Of a stretch of 64,000 nt of DNA, positions 36,832 to 46,679 are shown in pieces (the stretch's first letter is position 1; the number at the start of each line of letters is the position of its first letter). Made by a program: the position numbers and the translations under genes. The notes below the pieces were generated by a model. That model did not search any database and was not told the DNA's origin. It was given only the letters and a program-made list of their open reading frames with translations. This DNA comes from CALMEC01 sp964393105 (GTDB taxonomy: Bacteria; Actinomycetota; Thermoleophilia; Miltoncostaeales; Miltoncostaeaceae), in NCBI GenBank assembly GCA_964393105.1, contig CAYMSM010000036.1, positions 43,264 through 107,263 of the forward strand. The letters run 5' to 3'.

Positions 36832-37787
36832 GGCGCAGCCCGCCTCCACAGAACGTTCGAGTCGACCCAACCGATCCCGGTCCATGGGCGCGGGTGGGGA
36901 GCGGCCCGCGCGGGCTCGGGCTGGCGGCCGTCGCGGCGCCCAACGGCGTTGAGATCGCGCCCGACGAGCGGTCGCTGCGTCCGGTCAGGGGCGTCCCCTT
37001 CGCAACTCATGAGGCTCAGATCGTGGCCGACGGCACGCTGGCCCTGACCGTGGCGCCCAACGTGGCCCGTTCGATCCGGTTGCCGGACATGACCGGTGAC
37101 TTCGACCGGCGGCCGCCTGGGCTGATGGGTCTGGCAGGGGCGAGCCTGGCAAACGCCGGAATGTTGCTGGACGACACGGGCTGGCGCGCCGTGGTGCTTC
37201 CGAGCCTCGGTGACCTGGCCGCAGACCTCGGACCGGGGCCGGTCGGGATCCGCGCCGACGGGCGTCGCGTCGCGGTCGTCCATGAGGGCGCCGTGTTCGA
37301 GCTCGAGATTCCCGGGGCCGCGACGACCCAGGTTGAGACCACGTCGACCCCCAGAGCGATCGCCTACGCATCGGATGGCACGCTGCTTCGGGCCGATGGG
37401 GCGGGCTTCGGCGGCGAGGAGGGGTCCCCGATCGTCGAGATGACGGCGGCGTGTGCCGCGCCGCGGGTGCTCGCACGCCACGGTGACGGCTCGTGCAGCC
37501 TGTGGGACACAAGCACCGGCGAACGGCTTGGCTCCTGGACACCCGTCATACTGGGCCCGGTGTCGATCGGCCTCAACGCGGACGGCACGCTCGCATCGAT
37601 GGGGACCCCGTTTGCCGATCCCGCCGTGGCATGTGTCGTGCGGGCGATCGACGGGGCGTTGGTTCGTCACATCGAGGGCGCTCGTACCATCGCGCTCGAC
37701 CCGGCCGGCAAGGGGATGTTCGTCGGCGGGGAATGGGGGGCACTTTGGCTCGCCCCGATCACGGGCCCAACTTCCGAGGGAGATTGA
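36828..37787 (+). CDS. Unknown protein with WD/propeller-like repeats, coupled to argG
   Basis: A 319-aa soluble-looking protein with no signal peptide or membrane segment. It consists of short beta-type units such as PVGIRADGRRVAVVHEGAVF, DGSCSLWDTSTGERLGSWTP and AGKGMFVGGEWGALWLAP, which suggest a beta-propeller (WD40-like). I cannot name a family. ATG 36828 overlaps the argG stop (ATGA), so it is translated with argG. The next gene, 1 bp away, has the same type of units. The two may form one complex or one propeller split in two. Confidence 0.6.
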   Translation: MRRSPPPQNVRVDPTDPGPWARVGSGPRGLGLAAVAAPNGVEIAPDERSLRPVRGVPFATHEAQIVADGTLALTVAPNVARSIRLPDMTGDFDRRPPGLMGLAGASLANAGMLLDDTGWRAVVLPSLGDLAADLGPGPVGIRADGRRVAVVHEGAVFELEIPGAATTQVETTSTPRAIAYASDGTLLRADGAGFGGEEGSPIVEMTAACAAPRVLARHGDGSCSLWDTSTGERLGSWTPVILGPVSIGLNADGTLASMGTPFADPAVACVVRAIDGALVRHIEGARTIALDPAGKGMFVGGEWGALWLAPITGPTSEGD

Positions 37788-37788
37788 A

Positions 37789-38439
37789 TTGAGCACCAAC
37801 CGCCTGCGTCCTGATCTGATCCCCAATGACGCGGGGGCGTGGTCGATCATCTCGTTCGCACGCGAGGCCCAGGGCGCCCAGCTGATCGGCCGGGGCGGGC
37901 GACGGAGGCAGACCTCTGCGGCGCTGTTGTCGGATTTCGCGCCCGCGATCCCACTCGATCGGCCCGGGCTGGACGAGTCGCTCGGCGTGGCGGGGGGCGG
38001 CCTGATCCGCCTGGTCGCGATGCACCGCGAGGGTGCGCGGTCGCTGTACTTTGAGGACGGCGGCGCGACGCTGCGCGGTGTCCACATGAAGGTCATCCGC
38101 CGCTGGTCGGTGCCCGGCCTCGAGGTCGGGACGCATGAGTACCCCGACACGGACCCAGCGGCCGCGTTGCCGCGGCCGGCGGCCCCGAGCGCGCTTGTCG
38201 GACCGGTCGACGGCGAGGTCTTCGCGCCTGGCGGTCGCCTGTCTGCCGCCCCGGTCAAGTACGGCCGGCTATTCGGTGTCGCGTTCATCCGTCGTCCGGA
38301 GCGAACCCTGGTGCGCTTCATCGGCGGTGCCGCGTGCGCGGCGTGGACCGAGGACGGTCAGATGCTCGCCGTGGGCGGCGACTGGGGAGTCATCCTGGCG
38401 GTGCCTGCGGGAGACTCGCCGTCTCCACGCCCCGGATGA
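37789..38439 (+). CDS. Unknown protein, partner of the preceding propeller-like gene
   Basis: A 216-aa protein, TTG start at 37789 with GAGGGAGA just upstream (a good ribosome-binding site). It has RSLYFEDGGATLRGVHMKVI, LVRFIGGAACAAWTEDGQML and AVGGDWGVILAVPAG, again WD-like strand repeats. No membrane segment. It is not recognised. It follows the 319-aa gene with almost no gap; both would be expressed with argG. The last 15 residues are disordered and Pro/Ser-rich. Confidence 0.55.
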   Translation: MSTNRLRPDLIPNDAGAWSIISFAREAQGAQLIGRGGRRRQTSAALLSDFAPAIPLDRPGLDESLGVAGGGLIRLVAMHREGARSLYFEDGGATLRGVHMKVIRRWSVPGLEVGTHEYPDTDPAAALPRPAAPSALVGPVDGEVFAPGGRLSAAPVKYGRLFGVAFIRRPERTLVRFIGGAACAAWTEDGQMLAVGGDWGVILAVPAGDSPSPRPG

Positions 38440-38532
38440 CATGAAATGCGCGAGAACCGTCTGCTGGTAAGGGGTCGATCCCGGGGTGCGAAGTGACCCT
38501 TCCGTGCAGCGCTCGGAGGGGGTCGCACTGAT

Positions 38533-39036
38533 CTACAGGGCGGCGGTGATGACCTGCGAGGCGTCGAACTCGATCAGCGCGACCGAAAGCCACAAGGCCC
38601 CGATCGCGAGGGCGGTTGGGAAGACGTAGCCGATCGTCTTGTCGCTGTTCGAGGTTGCGCGGATCGCCTTCCACAACCGGTAACCGGCCATAGCCGCCAT
38701 CAACACGCCGGCACCCGCCAGTGGGATCAGCCACGCGGGTCGCGGATCGACCGCGAGCACGCGGTTTCCGACATAGGCGGTGACGCCACCGACGGCGAGC
38801 AGTGACGCCCACGGGCCCACGAGCGGCACGACCATGTTCGACACGATCGCGATCAACGCGACCGACACGATGATGAAAGCGGCCGGCTGAAGATCCTTCA
38901 CGACGAAGACGACGTCGTCCACTGGGTGCCCCGATGTCCATGAGGTGAGCTCGCCCACTGCGGAGCCCGGTGTGTTCTTATCGGCGCGCTCGCCCCCCGA
39001 GTCAATAGTTGCGGAGAAATAACCCGCACGCACCAT
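38533..39036 (-). CDS. Membrane protein of unknown function
   Basis: A 167-aa protein with an N-terminal hydrophilic part of about 45 residues and then four hydrophobic segments (about 52-70, 75-92, 101-116 and 136-155). No catalytic motif is recognised. Start ATG 39036 gives the listed length, but a start near residue 29 or at the first membrane segment is possible. It stands alone and is divergent from dnaE. Confidence 0.55.
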   Translation of the reverse strand: MVRAGYFSATIDSGGERADKNTPGSAVGELTSWTSGHPVDDVVFVVKDLQPAAFIIVSVALIAIVSNMVVPLVGPWASLLAVGGVTAYVGNRVLAVDPRPAWLIPLAGAGVLMAAMAGYRLWKAIRATSNSDKTIGYVFPTALAIGALWLSVALIEFDASQVITAAL

Positions 39037-39157
39037 CAGTAGCGCCCGCGGGACCCGCGATGCACTGCATCTGGGGTTGCCGGCCGCTTGCTCGCGTCCG
39101 GGGACAAAGCTAGCCTGACCCCCCTATGCCGTCATCCAAGCGAGAGCGCCGCACACG

Positions 39158-42100
39158 GTGAGCGCCAACGGGGCATTCGCCCACCTTCACGTCCATTCCG
39201 ACTACTCGATCCTGGACGGCGCCTGCAAGATCGGGCGCCTGCTCGATCGGGTCGAGGAGATCGGCCAGTCGGCCGTCGCGCTGACCGACCACGGTGTCAT
39301 GAGCGGGGCTGTCGAGCTCGTCAAGGAGTCCCGTAAGCGCGGGATCACTCCGATCGTCGGCCTCGAGGCGTACGTGGTGCCCGACCATGCGGCGCGTCCG
39401 CCGCGCGAGAGCCGAGCCCACCTGACGCTGCTCGCCGAGACCACCCAGGGCTACTACAACCTGATCAAGTTGTGCTCCGCCGGGTACCTCAACGGCTACC
39501 ACCGGCGGCCGCGCATCGACCACGGGCTGATGAGCCGGCACGCGGACGGCATCATCGTGCTGTCCGGCTGTCTGTCGGGGACGATCTGCTCGCACCTGGA
39601 GAACGACGACCTGGGCGCCGCCCGGCAGGAGCTCGACGCGCTCTGCCACATCTTCGGTCCCGAGGATGTCTACTTGGAGCTCCAGGACTCCGGGATCGAG
39701 AAGCAGAAGCGCATTAACGCGCACCTGGCGCGGCTCGCGAAGGACACCGGTCGCACCTTGATCGCCACCGGCGATGTCCATTACGTCTGCCACCAGGATG
39801 CCGACGCCCACGAGGCCCTGCTGGCCATCCAGACCCGGGACGTGCTGTCGAACCCGAACCGCTTCAAGTTCGACACCAAGGAGTTCTACCTCAAGTCCGC
39901 CGACGAGATGCTGCTCGCGCTGTCGGAGTACCCAGAGTCGCTCGCCGCCACGCTCGAGGTGGCCGAGCGTTGCAGCGGCCTGGAGCTCCCTCTCGGTGAC
40001 CCGCGTCTGCCCTCGTTCCCGGTGCCCGCGGGCGAGACCCCCGCCAGCTACCTGGAACGTCTGTGCCGGGAGGGATTGGATCGCCGGTACGGCACGATGT
40101 GGCGGGCCGAGGCCGAGGAGCGGCTGCGGTTCGAGTTGGACGTGATCGAGGAGATGGGCTTCGCCGGCTACTTCCTGATCGTGTGGGACTACATCAGATG
40201 GGCGCGCGACAACGGGGTGGCAGTCGGCCCGGGGCGCGGATCGGCTGCAGGCTCGCTCGTCGCGTACGCGCTGCGCATCACGGACCTCGATCCCATCGAG
40301 CACGGCCTGCTGTTCGAGCGGTTCCTCAACCCGGGCCGCAAGAGCATGCCCGACATCGACACCGATTTCTCGGTGCGCGGCCGCGACGCCGTGGTGCGGT
40401 ACGTGACCGAGAAGTACGGCTCCGACGCGGTGGCCCGCATCGGTACGTTCGGCAAGCTCCTGGCACGCGCGGTCGTGCGCGACGCCGGTCGCGTGCTGGG
40501 CTTCACCTACGGCCAGGTGGACCGGATCGCCAAGCTGGTGCCGGAGCGTCCGATCGGCGTCAAGCTGGAGGACGCGCTCAAGGCCGGTTCCGAGCTGGCA
40601 ACCTCGTACGACACCGACGACGTGACCAGGCAGATCGTCGACACGGCCCGTCCCCTCGAAGGGCTGGTGCGTAACGAGGGCGTGCACGCAGCCGGCGTCG
40701 TTATCGCCCCCGGCGCGGTCACCGACTTCCTGCCGGTGCGGGTCGACGACGAGGGCAACGTCGTCACCCAGGTCCCGGACCACGACGTGGAGGCCCTCGG
40801 CCTGCTCAAGATGGACTTCCTGGGTCTGCGCAACCTCGACGTCATCGAGGATTGCGTGGCGCTGATCGAGCGCGACACCGGCGACGGGCTCGACATCGAC
40901 ACGGTCAGCCTGGACGACGAGGCCACCTACCGCATGCTCGCGCGCGGTGACGCCCTCGGCGTGTTCCAGTTCGAGTCGACCGGGATGCGCGAAGCCCTGC
41001 GCGAGGTCGGTCCCACGGAGTTCGCCGATTTGGTTGCGCTCGTGGCCCTGTATCGCCCGGGTCCCATGGCGTTCATCTCGACGTACGCCAAGAACAAGCG
41101 AAACCCCGGCGTCATGCCTCCGCTCGACGACGAGCGGCTCGCGCCGATCACGGGCCCCACCTATCAGGTGGCGATCTACCAGGAACAGCTGATGGCGATC
41201 TCTCGGGCGATCGCCGGCTTCTCGCCCTCGCGCGCCGACGATCTTCGCAAAGCCGTCGGCAAGAAGGACAAGGTTCTGATGGCCTCCCTGCGGGAGGAGT
41301 TCATCGCCGGATGCCAGGAGAGCGGCACACGGCCCGACGTCGCCAGGCGACTCTGGGGGCTGTGCGAGGCTGCCGGCGACTACTCCTTCAACAAGAGCCA
41401 CGCCGCCTGCTACGCCCTGCTCGCGTACCGCACCGGGTACCTCAAGGCCAACTACCCGGCCCAGTACATGGCGGCGCTCCTGTCGTCGGTCATGGACACC
41501 AAGGACCGCGTGCCGTTCTACGTCAACGCCTGCACCGAGATGGGCCTGGCAGTGCTCCCGCCCGACGTCAACGCCAGCGCGAGCGACTTCGCCGTCACCG
41601 GTGAGTGCGAGATCCGGTTCGGTCTCTCGGCCGTCAAAGGTGTGGGTGAGGCCGCGGTCAACGCCATCGTCGCGACGCGCGAAGCCGACGGCGAGATCGT
41701 CTCGATCTTCGACTTCTGCCGGCGGGTCGACCAGGCGCAGGTCAACAAGCGGGCGCTTGAGAGCCTGCTGCGAAGCGGCGCGCTCGACTCGACCGGGGCA
41801 TCACGCAAGGGCATGCTGGATGCGCTGCCGCAGGCGATGGGGCAGGCTGCGCGGCGACGCAACGACGAGGCTTCGGGCCAGGAGTCGCTCTTCGGGACGA
41901 TCGAGGGAACGGGTCCCATCGAGGTCGATCCACCGCTGGATCCCGAGGAGCTCAGCCGCGAGGAGGTCCTGCTGGGCGAGAAGGAGGCCCTGGGCGTCTA
42001 CGTCTCGGGCCACCCCCTCAAGGACTGCCGGCGCCAGTTGGCCCGTGCCGTGACCTGCGGGCTGGGCATGCTTGGGGAGCGTCGCGATCGCGAGACCGTG

Positions 42101-42589
42101 ACCGTGGGGGGCATCATCGGCGCGGTCAAGGTGATCACGCGGCGTCAAGGCGACACCATGATGTTCGCGCGTCTCGACGACCTCGAGGGGTCCGTCGAGG
42201 TCGTCATCCCGTCCGCCGTCTACGCCGAGAGCCGTGAGCTGCTGCATGAGGACGCGCTCGTGCTCGTCACCGGTCAGGTCGACCAGAAGGGTGAGGGCGA
42301 GACCAAGCTCGTGGCCCGCACGGTCGTCTCGTTCATCCCCGAACCCGGCATGGAGGAGGATCGGTTGCTCGTCCGGATCGACGCCACCCGGTTCGCCCCG
42401 ACCCACGTGGGCGAGCTCAAGCGGCTTCTGGCCGACCACTCCGGCAGCGCGCCGGTGATCGTCGAGATGCGCACGACCGAAGGGCCGGTCAGGTTGCGCT
42501 TCGGCGAGGAGTTCCGCGTCGACCCGGCCGACTCGAACCTCGTGGCGTCGCTCATGACCATGTTCGGACCGAGTTGCGTCACCTCGTGA
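39158..42589 (+). CDS. dnaE: DNA polymerase III subunit alpha
   Basis: Replicative polymerase subunit DnaE1, 1143 aa. It has an intact-looking PHP domain (FAHLHVHSDYSILDGACKI, residues about 7-25), the palm motif GPGRGSAAGSLVAYALRITD and KSMPDIDTDFSVRGRD (catalytic Asp pair), later GVFQFESTGM and YSFNKSHAACYALLAYRTGYL, a tandem HhH region and a C-terminal OB fold (TVGGIIGAVKVITRRQGDTM). GTG 39158 is the start. A TAGCCT box upstream (about 39111) could be its -10. The PHP metal residues are conserved, so it may proofread itself as in mycobacteria. Confidence 0.97.
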   Translation: MSANGAFAHLHVHSDYSILDGACKIGRLLDRVEEIGQSAVALTDHGVMSGAVELVKESRKRGITPIVGLEAYVVPDHAARPPRESRAHLTLLAETTQGYYNLIKLCSAGYLNGYHRRPRIDHGLMSRHADGIIVLSGCLSGTICSHLENDDLGAARQELDALCHIFGPEDVYLELQDSGIEKQKRINAHLARLAKDTGRTLIATGDVHYVCHQDADAHEALLAIQTRDVLSNPNRFKFDTKEFYLKSADEMLLALSEYPESLAATLEVAERCSGLELPLGDPRLPSFPVPAGETPASYLERLCREGLDRRYGTMWRAEAEERLRFELDVIEEMGFAGYFLIVWDYIRWARDNGVAVGPGRGSAAGSLVAYALRITDLDPIEHGLLFERFLNPGRKSMPDIDTDFSVRGRDAVVRYVTEKYGSDAVARIGTFGKLLARAVVRDAGRVLGFTYGQVDRIAKLVPERPIGVKLEDALKAGSELATSYDTDDVTRQIVDTARPLEGLVRNEGVHAAGVVIAPGAVTDFLPVRVDDEGNVVTQVPDHDVEALGLLKMDFLGLRNLDVIEDCVALIERDTGDGLDIDTVSLDDEATYRMLARGDALGVFQFESTGMREALREVGPTEFADLVALVALYRPGPMAFISTYAKNKRNPGVMPPLDDERLAPITGPTYQVAIYQEQLMAISRAIAGFSPSRADDLRKAVGKKDKVLMASLREEFIAGCQESGTRPDVARRLWGLCEAAGDYSFNKSHAACYALLAYRTGYLKANYPAQYMAALLSSVMDTKDRVPFYVNACTEMGLAVLPPDVNASASDFAVTGECEIRFGLSAVKGVGEAAVNAIVATREADGEIVSIFDFCRRVDQAQVNKRALESLLRSGALDSTGASRKGMLDALPQAMGQAARRRNDEASGQESLFGTIEGTGPIEVDPPLDPEELSREEVLLGEKEALGVYVSGHPLKDCRRQLARAVTCGLGMLGERRDRETVTVGGIIGAVKVITRRQGDTMMFARLDDLEGSVEVVIPSAVYAESRELLHEDALVLVTGQVDQKGEGETKLVARTVVSFIPEPGMEEDRLLVRIDATRFAPTHVGELKRLLADHSGSAPVIVEMRTTEGPVRLRFGEEFRVDPADSNLVASLMTMFGPSCVTS

Positions 42590-42650
42590 TCCGGGAATAC
42601 CCCCGATCGTCGGCGGCGGGACGCGGCGGGCTGGTCTACGATCCGACGCG

Positions 42651-43037
42651 ATGCCCAGGATCAAAGCCCTCATCGACCCGGACACCGCGTGTCGGCGATG
42701 CCCGGTGCGCTGCGACAAGATCGTGTTCCCGACCGGGTGCCTCGAGTCCGCCTGCGCGCGCCTCTACGCCTACCAGGAGGGGGACCGCACGTTCGTGGGC
42801 TGTCTGGACCGGGTCTTCGGCGTCGAGCTCGACCTCGACGCATTCCACCGCATCGAGGCGATGTCCGCGGGATTCGGGGCGCTGCGGGCCAACCGTGAGC
42901 CACACGCGTACTGCCGAACCGACGTGGATGCCGCATATGAGCATCGCGCGGCCGGTGCGTGCGTCAACCCCGACTTCCTGCTCTCTGCGACGCGCCACCC
43001 CCTGAAGGTCACCGAGCGGGACGGCCGTACCGCGTAG
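42651..43037 (+). CDS. Cysteine-rich protein of unknown function
   Basis: A 128-aa soluble protein with a dense N-terminal Cys cluster: Cys at residues 14, 17, 21, 30, 35 and 51 (ACRRCPVRCDKIVFPTGC and ESAC), plus two later ones near the end. This looks like a metal-binding (zinc or iron-sulfur) module. I know no named family. ATG 42651 lies 62 bp after dnaE and 36 bp before an M29 aminopeptidase gene on the same strand, so it is probably in their transcript. Confidence 0.65.
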   Translation: MPRIKALIDPDTACRRCPVRCDKIVFPTGCLESACARLYAYQEGDRTFVGCLDRVFGVELDLDAFHRIEAMSAGFGALRANREPHAYCRTDVDAAYEHRAAGACVNPDFLLSATRHPLKVTERDGRTA

Positions 43038-43072
43038 GCGGGGGCGTCGGAGCCCATCGCTAGCTTCTGGGA

Positions 43073-44317
43073 ATGGCTGTCGCGACTCGTCAACCGACCG
43101 TGCTCTCCGACCAGGCGTTGCGGCGCTATTGCGATGCGATCGTTCGCTCGTGCGTGGCGCTGCGTGCCGGTGAGACACTGCTCATCGACTGCGAGCCTGC
43201 CCACCGTGAGCTTGCGATCGCGCTCGCCAGTGCGGCGTACGCCGCCGGGGCTGAGATCGTCGACGTCGTCTACACGGATCGCCGCGTTCAGCGGGCCCGG
43301 ATCGCAGACGGCCCCGCAGCGGCGCTCGGGCAGGTGCCGTCGTGGCACGAGGCGCGCCTGCGCGCTGCGATCGATTCCAGGGTCGCGATCCTCCGGATCG
43401 TCGGTGACGAGGACCCCGGAATCCTCGCCGGTCTGGACACCGCGCGCGTCGCGACGGATTTCCAGGAGCGGTCACGAACGCTGCGGTGGTTTCAGAAGGC
43501 CGTCATCTCGGGCCGTGTGCGGTGGAGCATCGTCGCGTGGCCGACGCCGGCATGGGCCAAGCGGATCTACCCGGAGCTCAGTCCTCGCGCGGCGGTCCAG
43601 AAGCTTGGCGAGGACCTGATCTGGTTCTGCCGTCTCACTCCCGAGGACGGCCCCGACGGCTGGGCCCGCCACGCCAAGCGGCTCAACCGACGCGCATCGG
43701 GCCTCACCAAACGACGGCTCGCCCGACTCGAGTTCCGCGGGCCGGGGACGCACCTCGACGTGGCGCTCGTCCCCGACACGCGCTGGCTCGGCGGCGGTGA
43801 GCGCACGACGAGCGGCCGGACGGTGTACCCGAACTTCCCGACCGAGGAGGTCTTCACCAGCCCGGATCCTCGGGGCACGACCGGCACGTTTCGCTGCACG
43901 ACGCCGCTGTCGTTCAGCGGTCGGGTCATCGAGGCGATCACCGGCGAGTTCCGTGGGGGCCGCCTGATCGACATCGCCGCAAAGCGCCCCGTCGACGGTG
44001 AGCTCCTTGCCGCGACGTTCAAGACCGATCGGGGCGCCGGGCGACTGGGCGAGGTCGCGCTGGTCGACCGAAGCTCACGGATCGGGCAGGCGGGGCGCAT
44101 CTACGGCGACACCCTCCTGGACGAGAACGCCGCAGCCCACATCGCGTTCGGCGATGGATTCGGCGCAACTCGCTCGGCGAAGGGGCAGATCAACCGCTCC
44201 GCCGTGCACCTGGATGTGATGATCGGATCCGACGAGGTCGAGGTCACGGGCGTCGGCACGCGCGGTCGCCGCCTCCCGCTCATCGTCGGCGGTGAGTGGC
44301 AGCTCCCGGACGACTGA
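43073..44317 (+). CDS. M29 family aminopeptidase
   Basis: A 414-aa metallo-aminopeptidase of the AmpS/AmpT (thermophilic metalloprotease) type. Recognised from YPNFPTEEVFTSPDPRGTTG, which carries metal-ligand Glu, from LLDENAAAHIAFGDGFG and from INRSAVHLDVMIGSDEVEVTG with His and Asp ligands. These are the conserved C-terminal motifs of M29. The N-terminal half is the variable domain. Start ATG 43073; a TAGCTT box is about 16 bp upstream. It releases N-terminal amino acids in the cytosol. Confidence 0.9.
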   Translation: MAVATRQPTVLSDQALRRYCDAIVRSCVALRAGETLLIDCEPAHRELAIALASAAYAAGAEIVDVVYTDRRVQRARIADGPAAALGQVPSWHEARLRAAIDSRVAILRIVGDEDPGILAGLDTARVATDFQERSRTLRWFQKAVISGRVRWSIVAWPTPAWAKRIYPELSPRAAVQKLGEDLIWFCRLTPEDGPDGWARHAKRLNRRASGLTKRRLARLEFRGPGTHLDVALVPDTRWLGGGERTTSGRTVYPNFPTEEVFTSPDPRGTTGTFRCTTPLSFSGRVIEAITGEFRGGRLIDIAAKRPVDGELLAATFKTDRGAGRLGEVALVDRSSRIGQAGRIYGDTLLDENAAAHIAFGDGFGATRSAKGQINRSAVHLDVMIGSDEVEVTGVGTRGRRLPLIVGGEWQLPDD

Positions 44318-44370
44318 CGAGGGCCGCGCGCATGGGTTCCGCCGCCAGCACGGTCACGTCCTTGTGCTGA

Positions 44371-44401
44371 GAGGAGGCAGCAGCAGGCAGCAGCAGCAGC
44401 T
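44371..44401. repeat. Short CAG/GCA trinucleotide repeat
   Basis: About ten imperfect GCA units (AGGCAGCAGCAGGCAGC then AGCAGCAGC) lie downstream of the M29 gene and just before a broken regulator gene. Such a simple repeat can change length by slippage. No function is seen. Confidence 0.7.
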
Positions 44402-44543
44402 TGATGAGCTGTGACGGCGTGCCAGACGCCACCACCGGTTGTGGCACTGCTGATCGAAGGTCGTGGAATGCGCCTCGCGCGCGTGCAAACCCATGGGGGG
44501 AATCAAAGTGCCAGAGGGGGTGCAGTCCGACCGTCTTGGCACC

Positions 44544-45032
44544 ATGCGGCGCATGGTCATCGGCTACGCGCGCATCTCCGGACGGTCAAGGCGCGCCTTG
44601 CCTCCTCCCGCGCCCGCGAGCGTGTACGAACTCACGGAGACGGGTCGCGCGCTCGAGGAGTCGATCCTGGCGTTGATCCGATGGGGCGGACGATTCCTGC
44701 CGGCCGCGCCCGCGACCAACGTGTTCCGAGGCGAGTGGCTCGCCCTGGCGCTCAAGGCCGTTCTTGTCCCCGACGAACCGGACCTCTCGCTCGGGATGCG
44801 CGTCGAAACGGACGAGCAGGTGGTTTGGGTGCGTATCGACGAGGGTCGGGTCACGGCCGGCACTGGAGAGCCCCCAAGTGCACAAATCACCGTCCGGGGC
44901 GACCCGCGTCTGCTTCTCGGCCTCGCGGCCGGCGTCGTTCCGCTCGACGAGGCGGAGGGACGCGGGCTCGAGATCGAGGGTTCTGCGCGCGCTCGACGGA
45001 CACTCGAACGCCTGGTGACAGGAGCGGCCTGA
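44544..45032 (+). pseudogene. Chimeric remnant: resolvase start fused to HxlR-type regulator C-terminal part
   Basis: The frame begins MRRMVIGYARISGR, which is how serine resolvases begin (VIGYARVS, with the catalytic Ser region further on lost). After about 16 codons it continues RRALPPPAPASVYELTETG and ALEESILALIRWGGRF, the end of the winged-helix domain of HxlR/MarR-like regulators, followed by a complete C-terminal ligand-type domain (SCP2-like, VFRGEWLALALKAVL to the end). The DNA-recognition part is missing. I read this as a deletion or recombination scar. The frame is open from 44463, but the part before 44544 has no recognisable content. Confidence 0.55.
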
Positions 45033-45103
45033 CGCCGCTCCCGTCACAACGGACGTAACCGCGGTTTGTGTGCGATCGGATCAGGCGTCTTGCTCGATCT
45101 CAC

Positions 45104-46501
45104 CTATCGGTCGAGCCGGAACGGCGGGTACTCGTCGCGCATGAGCGTCGCGTAGGCGATCACCCTGTAGACCCAGCGGTTCATTCCGAGGACCAGGTCG
45201 AACAGGCTGCGGGGGTAGCGTCCGGTGACGAGCAGGGCGATGGCGGCGAAGAGGACCAGGACGCCGATCAGGCCCCCGCCGGCCGGGGTCCAGGCCCACC
45301 CCCACCAGCGCTCACCCCAGGCCGAGCCGTACGTCCAGTTTCCCGCGAGGATCGCGACGACGATGTAGTGCGGGATGGCCAAGAGCCACCACTTCACGAG
45401 CACAAGGCCACGGGAGAGATGCTCCGGATAGGGCACCTCGATGTCGGCCGGGTAGTCGGTCTTCGCGAGCGTGAACGGCGGGTACTGGTCGGTCGCGAGC
45501 GCGCTGTACGAATAGAAGGCCACCCGCCAGCTCCAGCGCAGCACGCCGGCATTGAAGTCGAACAGCCCCCGTGGGTACCGTCCGGTGAACAGGATCGCGA
45601 AGAACGCGATCACGGTCACCACGGAGTAGGCGATCCAGAGGAAGATCAGGACGATGTAGTGCGGGATCGCGAGGAGCCACTTCACAAGCCATTGCCAGCG
45701 GCTGAGTCCCGGGTCGAGTTCGCCTGTCAGGTCGACCGGGTAGGTTGCCGTCGAGAGTGGGCCGGTCGAGCTCTCGGGGGACGCCGTGGGCGCCGCTGCG
45801 GGGGCGGTGTCGTCCGCGGCGAGTTCGCCATGTGGAGGCCCGCCGCGCCTGCGCCCGCCGAAGACGATCATCAGGATCCCGCCTCCAAGGAGGAGGATCC
45901 CGCCGACCAGGAGGCCGACGGCCACTGTCACGGCGTGCGCGATCTTGACCCCGAGGGACGCGTCGAGCGCGACCCCCTCCGAGCCGTCGGGGTTCATCGC
46001 CACGATCTGCCAATTGCCGTCCGCCAAGTCCCACGTCAGCGTCAGCGGGTCGCTCCCTTGGACCTGGGCGACCCAGAAGCCTTGAGCGTCGGGAGGCGCC
46101 GGAGTCCGGGTGCCCGGCCTCGGCTCGTAGGTGGCCGCGAACGGGTCGACGTCGACGTCTGTCAGCTCGGCATGCTGCACTCCCGAGAGATAGCGCTGGA
46201 CGTCGTCCCGCGAGGCGATACCGACGAAGACCGGCCGGCCGGCGGCGCCGGTCGCGCGGATTCGAACCTCGCCCCAGCGACCGCTCCCACCGGGCAGGTC
46301 CCCCAAGTCGAGGTTCTCTGAGGCGATCGCCCTGCCGTCGCTGACGTAGGTCGCGGTGCGACTCGTGAAGTACCCGTCGTCGTCCCTCAGCGTCTGGTTT
46401 GCCCACAGGAGCGCCCCGCCGCCGGCGAGGAGCGCCAAGCCGATCAGGCCGACGATGGTGCCGACGATGATCAGCACGTAGTTGCGGGGCGACGTTGTCA
46501 T
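45104..46501 (-). CDS. DUF4389 domain membrane protein, two tandem domains
   Basis: A 465-aa membrane protein. After an N-terminal helix (residues about 8-30) comes an extracytoplasmic domain to about 200, a second helix pair, then two DUF4389 repeats: WLLAIPHYIVLIFLWIAYSV with TGRYPRGLFDFNAGVLRWSW, and WLLAIPHYIVVAILAGNW with TGRYPRSLFDLVLGMNRWVY. Each ends ALATDQYPPFTL or TLMRDEYPPFRL. ATG 46501 has GGAGG five bases upstream; a longer frame to 46561 has none. The function of DUF4389 is not known to me. Confidence 0.85.
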   Translation of the reverse strand: MTTSPRNYVLIIVGTIVGLIGLALLAGGGALLWANQTLRDDDGYFTSRTATYVSDGRAIASENLDLGDLPGGSGRWGEVRIRATGAAGRPVFVGIASRDDVQRYLSGVQHAELTDVDVDPFAATYEPRPGTRTPAPPDAQGFWVAQVQGSDPLTLTWDLADGNWQIVAMNPDGSEGVALDASLGVKIAHAVTVAVGLLVGGILLLGGGILMIVFGGRRRGGPPHGELAADDTAPAAAPTASPESSTGPLSTATYPVDLTGELDPGLSRWQWLVKWLLAIPHYIVLIFLWIAYSVVTVIAFFAILFTGRYPRGLFDFNAGVLRWSWRVAFYSYSALATDQYPPFTLAKTDYPADIEVPYPEHLSRGLVLVKWWLLAIPHYIVVAILAGNWTYGSAWGERWWGWAWTPAGGGLIGVLVLFAAIALLVTGRYPRSLFDLVLGMNRWVYRVIAYATLMRDEYPPFRLDR

Positions 46502-46679
46502 CGTGTCCTCCTGTACACCCGCGTCAGCCTGAGCCCAGCGAGCGACGGTCGAGATCCACAATCGAACCTACGCCTCGTGCAGCGGAATTGCATCGGCCCC
46601 AGCGCCCGAGCCAGACCTACACCACAGGTCGTACGGGAGTCCGCGCAAGATCAACCAAATCTCCTGGCGGTCTTGTCGT

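Noticed and set aside
39110..41401. Long - strand frame opposite dnaE
   Set aside because: Same antisense artefact; its composition is not protein-like and dnaE is certain.
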